Source of the DNA: Triplophysa rosa
Lineage: Eukaryota > Chordata > Actinopteri > Cypriniformes > Nemacheilidae
DNA: 64,000 nt
NCBI RefSeq assembly: GCF_024868665.1
Contig: NC_079900.1
Span: 24,191,690-24,255,689, forward strand
Direction: 5' to 3'
Shown here: positions 55,824 through 64,000 of the stretch, piece by piece
Numbering within the stretch: position 1 is the stretch's first letter
Layout: each line of letters begins with the position of its first letter
The notes under the pieces: model-generated
Told to the model about the DNA's origin: nothing
Databases searched by the model: none
The model's input: the letters and a program-made list of their open reading frames with translations, nothing else
Translations under genes and position numbers: made by a program

Positions 55824-56100
55824 GATGATGTAGCACAACGCACCATCGAATGAGAGTGCTTAGGCTGATGATTATCCTTGACATTGGGTCTTGCCGCAAC
55901 GTCGAGTTGCCGAACACCGTCGTGTAGAGGGTGAGAGCGGCTGTGATAATACCCAGACGATGATGTGGCACAAAGCACCGTCGATTGAGAGTGCTTAGGC
56001 TGCTGATTATCCTCGACATTGGGTCTCGCCGTGACGCAACGTCGAGTTGCCGAACACCGTCGTGTAGAGGGTGAGAGCGGCTGATATAAACGCCCAGAGA
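55824..56100. repeat. About 135-bp tandem duplication
   Basis: The unit beginning GATGATGTAGCACAACGCAC at 55824 recurs at 55959 with substitutions and a small insertion (TGACG). The corresponding stretch in the plus-strand copy (about 58300-58470) is single. Confidence 0.85.
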
Positions 56101-56482
56101 GGGAGAAAAACTTTAGAAAGGTATTCTCGAACTCCCTGGGGTCTTCCCATGAGGGCCGCATTGGCTTTCGCCGCGGCTGCTGATGGGGTGGTGGTCTCCT
56201 CTTCGATGTCTCGAAGCGGACCAGGGCTGCTGGGAAGCAGACGGTGCACGGGATCTCGGCGGCCAGAGGGCGGTCGAGTCGCGGCTGGGGAGGACATACG
56301 TGATATCCTCTGTCTGCTCCCTAACTGTCGAACTCGACAGTATCACCAAACAGCCCCCCCTTGCGAGATGGGTGCATCGAGAAAGCGGACTTTCTCAGAG
56401 TTATTCACCTGTGCAAGGTTCAGCCAGAGGTGTCTCTCCTGGACCACAAGTGTGGACATCGCCCGACCCAGGGCCCGCGCGA

Positions 56483-57310
56483 TCACCTTGTTCGCCCGAG
56501 AGCGAGGTCGGTGAAGGCGCGGAGTTCCTGCATAAGCGCTGGGTCGGTCTTACCCTCGTGGAGCTCTCTCCGCGCATTGGCCTGCAGGAAGGCCATAGCA
56601 TGGAGAGAGGGGACAGCTTGGCCCGCAGCAGAGTAAGCTCTCGACACCTCAGATGCCGAAAAGCCTACGTGCTTTGGACGGGAGTCTAGGTCGAGCCCCT
56701 GGGGGACATCGACGTATCCTCTAGCTGCCCCACCATCGAGGGAAGAAAGGGTGATGGAACTAGTTGACGTGTACGCGCCGAAGGGGGCGTTCCAGGTCGT
56801 ACTAGGTTCCTCATGCACTTCCGGGGGAACACGGCACTGGGGGCGAGTGCGGCTTGGAGCCGCTCTCAAGCCCGATGTACCGTGTATCCAGCCGCGAGCA
56901 TTGGGAGAGGCAGTGCGGTGCACCGCAACCCAATGCCGGCGGCCCGGGAAAGCATGGCTGACATTTCGACATCCGCTTCTTCCTGATCTCGACCCCCCGA
57001 GGGAGGGAGCTTCAAGGAATCGTCGGAGTCTGATGCCAGTAAGTCACCCTCCGATGCTGCAACAGACACCTCATCATCACGTACCGTGTCCGATACGTGA
57101 TTGAGGAATAAGACGGCGGACTGTCTTATGGGGAACGGTCAGACGAGCAAGGCGAGGTGCGAACGGTCCGCGAGCCAGTGGCTGACGGATTAGCGCTCAC
57201 AGTAATCCTCATATCACCCTCGCTGCTCGCCGTAGCGGGCGGCAGGGCCGTAGTCCTGCCGTCACGGAACGGGAAGCAGACGAGGTGGTGGCTGAGTCCC
57301 GTGGGAACAC
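56483..57310 (-). pseudogene. DIRS gag-like remnant (minus copy)
   Basis: From the junction leftward: ATTSSASRSVTA, SEGDLLASDSDDSLKLPPSG, GRDQEEADVEMSAMLSRAAG, then ASPNARGWIHGTSGL, SSLDGGAARGYVDVPQGLDL, and ELHEGKTDPALMQELRAFTD. This matches the plus-copy gag (57.3-58.0 kb) and the gag at the right edge. Frame breaks occur around 56900 and 57070. Confidence 0.7.
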
Positions 57311-57319
57311 AGCCACCCT

Positions 57320-58040
57320 CGGGCTCCCTCCCTCGGGGGGTCGAGCCCAGGAAGAAGCGGATGTCGAAATGTCAGCCATGCTTTCCCGGGCCACCATGAG
57401 TGTTGGGTTGCAGTGCCCGTACTGCCTCTCCCGGCGCTCGCGGCTGGCTACATGGCACCTCGGGTTTGAGCACGGCCCCAAGCCGCGCCCGCCCCCAGTG
57501 CCGTGTTTACCGGAAGTGCATGAGGAACTTAGTAAGACCTGGAACGCCCCCTTTCCGGCACGTTTCACGTGAAACAAAGTTCTGTCACCCTCTCTTCCCT
57601 CGAGGTTGAGACAGCTAGAGGATACGTCGATGTCCCCCAGGTGGTGCCGCCGCGGTGCACTCGTGCTCGTAGGCGACGACCACCTAGGGGGGGCTCGACC
57701 TAGACTCCCGTCCAAAGCATGTGGGGTCTCGGCATCTCTGGTGTCGAGAGCTTACATTGCGGCGGACCAAGCTGCCTCCTCTCTCCACGCTATGGCTCCT
57801 GCCAGGGCGTTGAGAGAGCTCCACGAGGGTAAGACCGACCCAGCGCTTATGCAGGAACTCCGCGCCGCCACCGACCTCGCTCAACGGGCGACCAAGGTGA
57901 CCACGCGGGCCCTGGGTCGGACGATGTCCACACTTATGGTCCATGAGAAACTCCTCTGGCCGAACCTTGCGCAGATGAGTAACGCCGAGAAGGTCCGCTT
58001 TCTCGACGCACCCGTCTCGCAAGGGGGGGCTGGTTGGTGA
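57320..58040 (+). pseudogene. DIRS gag-like remnant (plus copy)
   Basis: LGLPPSGGRAQEEADVEMSA near the junction, then VPCLPEVHEELSKTWNAPF, and after a shift MRQLEDTSMSPRW, SRAYIAADQAASSLHAMAPA, ELHEGKTDPALMQELRAATD and ALGRTMSTLMVHEKLLWPNL. The last piece (57606-58040) is 144 codons without a stop. Confidence 0.7.
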
Positions 58041-58786
58041 TATTTTCGAGCCGCAGTTCTCGACAGTAAAGAAGCAGTCCTCCGTGCCGCGACTCGGCCG
58101 CCTCGGCCATAGAGTCCCGTGCACGGTCTGCTTCCCAGCAGCCCTGGTCCTCTTCGACGCCCTCCAGCTCTGGCGCCCCCCACTCAGGCGGCCCCCCCTG
58201 GAGGAGACCATCGCCCCATCAGCAGCCGCGGCGAAGTGGCCCTTATGGGAAGTCTTCAGGGGGATCGAGGCTACCATTGGGCCCGACCCCAGCCACATCG
58301 CTGGGAATATCGAATAGGGATGGATCCTGCCCCGTCTCTCCATCTGCTGGCCCCCTCCCACCTTCTGCACGACGGTGAACGGCAAACTCGACTTTGCGTC
58401 ACGGCGAAGTGCAATGTCGAGAATAAACACCAGTCAGACAGTGCATTGAGCTGCGCAGTCGCCACGCAGGAAAAGCAGCAGAACCGATCTCCTCCCCGGG
58501 AAACCTCCCCCGGCAAGGAATCTGTACTGCTAGCCATCGAACTACCCCCTGGGGGGACGATGAAAAAGATAGAACCTTTAGTCCCCCTGTCACATTTCTG
58601 GGTGCCTGGGCTTCCCAGACTGTCAGGCTGGCTAGGGAAGACGATCCGTCTCGGCTACACGATCCAGTTCGCCTCACGCCTGGCAAGTTTCTGGGCATCC
58701 GATATACCTCAGTCAGAGGCTAGGATGCTCCCGTATTTCGGGCCGAGGTCGCCACCCTTCTGGCGAAGGGAGTGATAGAGCCCGTC

Positions 58787-59258
58787 TCACCAGCCGAGAT
58801 GTTCAACGGGTTTTACAGCCTGTACTTCATTGTCCCCAAGAAAGGCGGGGGGTTGCGTCTTGGGTCTGTGTGTTCTGATCAGGCACCTACACAATAGCTG
58901 CCTTTCAGGATGATCACGCAGAAACACATCCTGACGTCCGTCAGGTGTCAGGACTGGTTCATGGCAATCGACCTGAAGGACGCGTGCTTCATGTCTCGAT
59001 CCTCCCTCGACATCGGCCGTTCCTACGGTTCGCGTTCGAGGGATGGGCATATCAGTACAGGGTCCCTCCCCTTCGGTCTGTCCCTGTCTCCACGGGTCTT
59101 TACTAAGGTTGTTCCCCTCAGGGAAGGAGGTGTGTGGGTACTAAACTGTCTCGATGACTGGCTCATCTTGGCTCACTCTCGAGATCTGTTGTGTACACAC
59201 AGGGACCTTGTGCTCCGGCACCTAGATCGGTTGGGGCTACAGGTCAAGTGAGAAAAGA
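58787..59258 (+). pseudogene. DIRS reverse transcriptase remnant (plus copy)
   Basis: FIVPKKGGGLR is followed, after a stop, by HILTSVRCQDWFMAIDLKDA, GSLPFGLSLSPRVFTKVV and LNCLDDWLILAHSRDLLCTH, so the palm motif LDD is preserved. Shifts around 59010 and a stop at 59249 inactivate it. Confidence 0.8.
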
Positions 59259-60364
59259 GCAAGCTCTCCCCGGTGCAGAGCATCCTCTTTCTCGGTATGG
59301 AACTAGACTCTATCCCCATGACAGCGCGACTGACTTCAGAATGCGCCCAGTCAGTGTTGAACTGCCTGAAGCTTTCAGGCAGTCAGCGGTCCCCCTGAAA
59401 CTATTTCAGAGGCTCCTTGGATACATGGCATCCTCGGTGGGGGTGGTCCCCCTCGGGTCGATGCACATGCGACCTCTCCAACGCTGGCTACAGGGTCAGG
59501 TTCCTTGGAGAGCGTGGCACACCGGCAGCAGGCGTATGGTCATCACGCTTTTCTGCTGACACACCCTAACCCCCTGGTCTCCCATGACCTTCTTGCGGAC
59601 AGGGGTCCCCTTAGGGATGCCTCCCTGCAGTGTTGGGTTGCCGTGTGCAACGGGCATGCAGTGTCGGGGCGGTGGATGGGCCCCCGCCTGCGTTGGCATT
59701 TCAACTGCCTAGAGTTGTTGGTTGTGCTACTTGCATTTAGGAGACTACTACCTCTCGTGCAGGGCAAGCACGTGCTGGTCCGGTCGGACAGCACAGCTGC
59801 TGTGGCGTATATCAATTGGTGGCATTCGCTCAAGGCAGCTAACATGACTCGCCCGGCGCCTCCTCCTCTGGAGTCAGCAGGTGATCAGTTCCCTGCGAGC
59901 CACACACATCCCAGGCGTCCTGAACCAGACAGCCGATGCGCTCTCTCGTCAGTCGACGCCTCGCGGAGTGTGGCGACTCCATCCCCGCGCAGTCCGGCTC
60001 ATTTGGGAGCAGTTTGGCCAGGCACAGGTGGTCCTGTTGCCTCCCCGGACTCCACCCATTGTCCGCTTTGGTACTCGATGCCCTTGCGCACAGCTGGCCG
60101 CGGGACAAGCGGAAGTACGCCTTCCCCCCAGTGAGCCTCATTGCACAGGTCCTGTGCAAGGCCAGTGAAGAAGAGCATCAAGTGGTACTAGTTACACCCC
60201 ATTGGCCTAACCATGACTTGGTTCTCGGAGCTAAGGCTCTGACAACAACTCCCCCCCTGGCCGCTCCCCCTGGCGAAGATCCTGCTTCCCCAGGGGAAGG
60301 GGCACGTTACGGCATCCCAGGCAGAACCTGGTCTCCATGTCTGGACGGGACTAGGAGATCCTGA
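59259..60364 (+). pseudogene. DIRS RT connection and RNase H remnant (plus copy)
   Basis: LQRWLQGQVPWRAWHTGSRR, VCNGHAVSGRWMGPRLRWHF followed by NCLELLVVLLAFRRLLPLV, KHVLVRSDSTAAVAYIN, and ALSRQSTPRGVWRLHPRAVR mark the RNase H region; WPNHDLVLGAKALTTTPPLA follows. Frames shift several times. Confidence 0.75.
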
Positions 60365-61267
60365 GTGACCCACCCCCGGTCTGGTTGGGACATCACTCAG
60401 GCTAGGGCCTCGGCCACTGGGCGGCTATACGCCCATAAGTGGCGCCTCTTCTTGTCCTGGTGCTCTTCTCGGCGAGAAGACCCGCGGAGTTGCTTGATCG
60501 GGAACGCGCTGTCCCTTCCTCAAGAGAGACTGGGGAGTAACCCCTCCACACTGGGAGTGTATGTAGCCGCTATGGCCGCTCATCATGACCCAGTTGCTGG
60601 GTAGCCTCTGGGACAGCACGACCTGGTCATTAGGTTCCTAAGTGGCGCGAGAAGGTGACCACCTTATCCACGCTCCGTACCCTCTTGCGACCTAGGTGGC
60701 GGGCCTCAAGAGGCCCCGCCCCCTTCGAGCCTCTCGGAGTTGCCGCTCTTTCTCACTCTCGATAAAGACGGCTCTCCTGATGGCGCTCACCTCCAAGAGG
60801 TAGGGGATCTGCAAGCACCCTCCTTGTCCACAGATTGCCTAGAACTCGGGCCCGGGATTCTCACGTTATCTTGAGACCCCACCCCGGCTATGTGCCCAAA
60901 GTTCCCACCACTCTCCCAAGAGACCAAGTGTTGAACCTGCAGGCGCTCCCCACCAAGGAGGAAGACCCAACCTATCCGTGTTGTGTCCAGTACGCGCACT
61001 GCGCCTCTACTTGGACCGCACACAGAGCCCAGAAGCTCTGACCAGCTCTTTGTCTGTTTCTGAGGTCAGCAGAAGGGAGGGCTGTCTCCAAACAAAGGCT
61101 GGCGCACTGGATCATGGATGCCGTCGTTATGGCATACCGATCTCAATTCGCCCCTGCCCGTTGGTAGTGAGGCACACTCCTCATGGGCACTGGCTAAGGG
61201 CGCCTCTCTAGCAGACATCTGCAGAGCTGCGGGTTGGGCTATGCCCAAAGTCTCCCTGAGGTTCTAA
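60365..61267 (+). pseudogene. DIRS tyrosine recombinase remnant (plus copy)
   Basis: Starts THPRSGWDITQARASATGRL, YAHKWRLFLSWCSSRREDP (core-binding domain), and in other frames LFVCF, then SSWALAKGASLADICRAAGW, ending VSLRF, a TAA stop, then YLRAEPV. Compared with the family pattern FY-N-L, the catalytic tyrosine position appears to be the stop codon at 61266-61268. Other stops lie near 60602 and 60870. Confidence 0.75.
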
Positions 61268-61268
61268 T

Positions 61269-62291
61269 ACCTACGCGCGGAACCGGTGTCAGCCCTCATC
61301 CTGCAGGGCAATGTGTAGGACCGGTAGGGCCTACGCCTGCAAAAGCCCTTCCCCCTTCCTTTAGGGGGATCAGCGGCTATTACACCTCCCCTCTTTCCCC
61401 CACTGGGTAAAGAACAGGCATTTTATCCATCACTAGCACCTTCCTCGGGGCAGGGTGGGCAGAGCAGCCCTGCCCACTTAGGCCGGGGAACAGTTGAGTT
61501 ATCGCCGACATAGCTCTAACAGGACCTAGTGCTCCAGACGTGGTAACCCCACCTCCGTGGGCTGTTCCGTCTGATGTATCCTCATGAATGGTTCCCACCT
61601 CGGCAACCCATGACCTCCCTAGGTGGACTCCCCTGATGGTGAGACCATGTGGTGTCTCCACTAATTCCTCCCTACGGTAGGTAGTGGTCTCTGCAGCGTT
61701 TTTCCCCCGTGGGGGAATAATTCTTACCCAGTGGCCCTCATGGTGAAGGGCGGCTTCTCGCTGTTTAGAGAACTATGCCTCCGCCAGTGACGGCCGGTGG
61801 CAGGGGCTTCCCAACTTTTTGGTAAAGCTCTGGGTCCCTCTTTCTCTCCAATGGATGGTCATAATTTTGCGTTAGCACCTACGTCTGACTCGCCCAGGCC
61901 AGTCAACGTCGCTCCGCTAGAGATTGTGACGCGGCTCAGTGCTGTGGCGTCTTCCATAGGAACCCCATTCTGTCGGTTCGACACAACGTCGAGAGACCGA
62001 CAGAAAGGAAACGTCTTGGTTATGGATGTAACCTCAGTCCCCACTCCAGCGGTCGGGGGAGGATGCTTAAGGCTCCTCAGACCAAAGGTGAAAGAATGAG
62101 CAGCCGACTTCCCTCTTATACGCGGACATCCAGGGAGGAGTCCGGCATGCAAATTTCATTCGCCAATTTTCATTGGCCTTTTCTTAATACTCAGAAGATG
62201 ATAGGTTCTCAAGACAAACCCCATTCTGTCGGTTCGACACAACGTCTCGTTCCCTCCATCAGGGAACTCAGGTTACATCCGTAACCAAGAC
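61269..62291 (+). repeat. DIRS 3' region, ICR and right terminal repeat (plus copy)
   Basis: The internal complementary region (about 61970-62045: GACACAACGTCGAGAGACCG, then GTCTTGGTTATGGATGTAAC) mirrors the terminus (CATCAGGGAACTCAGGTTAC, ending GTAACCAAGAC at 62291). The terminal repeat is inverted relative to 51901-52270. Confidence 0.8.
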
Positions 62292-62480
62292 TTTTTTCCA
62301 TTTCAGAATGGGAGGTATGTCAAACCTGATAAAGCGGGGTAACTCAAGCCCGTTTCTAAAAGAGAGGTAACTTATACTCAGAGTCAGTAACCATAGTAAC
62401 TTACTCTGTGAACCTAACCTGGTCGGGAGCAGGTTTTCTTTGGTAAACCCAGAGTTTCTTTTGTTCTCCTCCCCCTTTTT
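62292..62480. mobile_element. Right half of the interrupted MITE
   Basis: TTTTTTCCATTTCAGAATGG followed by GAGGTATGTCAAACCTG and ACTTACTCTGTGAACCTAAC continues, in the same orientation, the MITE begun at 51852, by my recollection of the family. The far terminus is unclear. Confidence 0.5.
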
Positions 62481-63064
62481 AAAGCGCAAGTGGCGAGGCG
62501 AATCGGCCTTCCAACGCAGAAACAAATCTCGCAGACAAGGGTTCCAGATGCCAAGAGTTCAAAACTTTATTTGCTCGAGCCAACAAAGTGAGACATTTAG
62601 AAATCATCTGAAGTGATCTAACAATTGCATATCTGACTCCACACTTTATACAGAAATTTCAGGTTGTTTTCCACATTGTCCACCAATCAGGTTTCACATG
62701 ATATCATCTTTTTATTAGTCCATCCCCTTTCCATCTGCCACAATTATATTTTAATCCGGCCTTCCTGGCCCCTCCTTTCTGCGCTCGCCACAGTTATATT
62801 TCAGCCTTCCTTTCTTGGATTTAATCGTGGCAAGTGCTTTTCAGAATTTAAAAATAAAAACATATATATCATGTACCCTTTTAACATGTACCTTTTAGGT
62901 GCTATCGACCAGATGTATGATTTACTATTATGTTTTTCCCAATCTTGCTCTGGCTGTTACATTATGACATAACCCAAAAAACAACCCAGTGTTCGTGACT
63001 CAGTGCACTAAAATAAAGGTATGTATTCAACTGTATATGTAACGCACATGCAGTTTGTGCTTGT
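62481..63064. other. Non-coding, probably repeat-derived
   Basis: CAAAACTTTATTTGCTCGAG near 62560 reads as a poly(A) end on the minus strand. No gene recognised. Confidence 0.35.
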
Positions 63065-63424
63065 CACAATGAGCAGAGGGAAAACAAGGAGCAGAGGGAA
63101 AACAAGGAGCGGATCCACGTGCAGTAAATGGTGTTTTAATAAAAATCCAAACAGAACACATAAGGGTAAATCCAAGGTCCAGGGAAACACAAGGCAGAAC
63201 ATACAAGAACGATACACACCAGACAACTGAACACAAGGGTTATATTTACACAGAGATGAGGGGACAAACAGGTATTGAGATAAAGGTGAAACCAATACAT
63301 GATAACGAGACAAAGCATGATGGGAACTGGAGTCCTTACAAAACACAGACAGAACACAGAATAGCATGTGTTCTGTGGCGAACTGAGGTGGCGAACCGAG
63401 GCGCCAGCAACAGGGCGTGACAGT
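63065..63424 (-). repeat. LTR-like repeat
   Basis: Opens with a duplicated GCAGAGGGAAAACAAGGA (63073-63108) and contains GGTGTTTTAATAAAAATCC (a minus-strand poly(A)-like signal); ends GGGCGTGACAGTG. Similar in style to the repeats at 14.5 and 50.2 kb. The minus-strand open frames here are Leu/Phe/Cys-rich translations of it. Confidence 0.35.
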
Positions 63425-63605
63425 GCTCAAGTGCTCTAATTCATACATACCTGGTGTGCAACATTACCAGTGTTCAAACTCATACATATATATGGTGTAC
63501 AACATTACATTGTGTATATGGTTTGCAATGTTTCAATTGGTCAATCTTTTGCATACATGGTGTGCAAGAAGTCATATATGTGTACGTGCATCATGTTTGC
63601 ACACT

Positions 63606-64000
63606 CATCGAGGAGGGGGACGGACACAACGAGGAGGGGGACGGGCACGCTGAGGCAGCCTTCGTGGATAAGTCCTGCCCGCACTGCGAGCGGATGGCGA
63701 TACAGACATTGCGGTCATGGGTGGCTGTGTTCTTTATAGACCCAGCCACCACTTCGTCTGCTTCCCGTTCCGTGACAGCAGTGGCTACAGCCCTGCAGTC
63801 CGCTACGGCGAGCAGCAAGGGTGATATGGGGATTACCGTGAGCGTTAATCCATCAGCCACAGGCTCCCGGACCGTCCACGCCCCGTCTCGCTCGTCTGAC
63901 CATTCCCCAGGAGGGGTCCCACCCCACCTTGTTCCGTCGCCCTTACTTCCCTCGATGGTGGGGCAGCTAGAGGCTACGTTGATGTACCCCAGGTGGAGCG
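63606..64000 (+). pseudogene. DIRS gag fragment running off the right edge
   Basis: The plus-strand frame reads DGHAEAAFVDKSCPHCERMA, then SWVAVFFIDPATTSSASRSV, and near the end PSMVGQLEATLMYPRW. It matches the gag parts of the other DIRS copies and is open to the edge. It starts abruptly after a duplicated GAGGAGGGGGACGG motif, so the 5' terminal repeat is absent here too. Confidence 0.7.

Larger units (their letters stand above)
51901..57310 (-). mobile_element. DIRS element, minus-strand member of a head-to-head pair
   Basis: Reading leftward from 57310: gag-like region, RT, RNase H, tyrosine recombinase, 3' non-coding region and terminal repeat. All coding regions are broken. The left (5') terminal repeat is missing; the element begins inside gag at the junction near 57310, opposite the plus-strand copy. 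Confidence 0.8.
57311..62291 (+). mobile_element. DIRS element, plus-strand member of the head-to-head pair
   Basis: Co-linear with the minus copy about a centre near 57.15 kb: gag, RT, RNase H, recombinase, 3' region, terminal repeat. By eye the two recombinase regions agree at roughly nine of ten bases. It also lacks a 5' terminal repeat. Confidence 0.8.

Noticed and set aside
57209..57715. 168-codon minus-strand frame across the DIRS junction
   Set aside because: It joins antisense of the plus copy to sense of the minus copy; it is a by-product of the head-to-head arrangement.
57684..58430. 248-codon minus-strand open frame as a gene
   Set aside because: It lies antisense to the plus-strand DIRS gag. 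Long open antisense frames are common in this GC-rich element, and there is no domain.
63008..63448. 146-codon minus-strand hydrophobic frame
   Set aside because: It coincides with an LTR-like repeat; hydrophobicity comes from base composition.

Overview
The window looks like nuclear DNA from a teleost, most likely a cyprinid. The evidence is one giant-exon immune GTPase of the fish GVIN/VLIG type, surrounded by repeat families typical of cyprinid genomes: several hAT elements with 8-bp target duplications, DIRS-type tyrosine-recombinase retrotransposons, L2 and Rex1/CR1-like LINEs, a Ty3/Gypsy element, Tc1/mariner, PIF/Harbinger and TTAA-ended MITEs. I see no rRNA, no functional tRNA gene, no CRISPR and no bacterial-style operon. 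The species cannot be fixed from sequence alone.

Layout. 1-9.7 kb: decayed L2 LINE pieces, one of them split by a hAT element that itself contains a second hAT (all target duplications readable); then a perfect 24-nt-arm hairpin, a third hAT (7.1-8.1 kb) and fold-back MITEs. 9.75-16.7 kb: a decayed plus-strand DIRS element (gag, RT, RNase H, 3' inverted repeats), split by a solo-LTR-like insertion that carries a 44-bp tandem array, and scrambled by a local inverted duplication; its recombinase gene is not recognisable. 16.7-20 kb: repeats, including a DIRS 3' remnant split by an L2 tail. 20.0-24.75 kb: the only convincing host gene, an intact 1,578-codon VLIG-family GTPase exon preceded by a splice acceptor. 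24.8-30.4 kb: MITEs, two tRNA-like SINE heads and a LINE 3' end. 30.47-38.83 kb: a complete but inactivated Ty3/Gypsy element with both LTRs, a tRNA-His-type primer site, gag, pol and a 4-bp target duplication. 38.98-41.42 kb: a fourth hAT. 41.4-51.8 kb: a gag-like remnant, a Tc1 transposase tail lacking its catalytic glutamate, a minus-strand Rex1/CR1-like LINE with a 745-codon open frame, and a PIF/Harbinger element. 51.9-62.29 kb: two DIRS elements arranged head to head (3' ends out), seemingly inside a single interrupted MITE. 62.3-64 kb: LTR-like repeats and another DIRS gag that runs off the right edge.

How it works together. Nothing here forms a pathway. The GTPase exon is an island of preserved coding sequence; the rest is a layered record of transposition. 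The most unusual structure is the roughly 10.4-kb head-to-head DIRS pair: both flanks look like the two halves of one MITE, and both recombinase copies have lost the residue that appears to be the catalytic tyrosine. I did not find a convincing new biological system beyond this.
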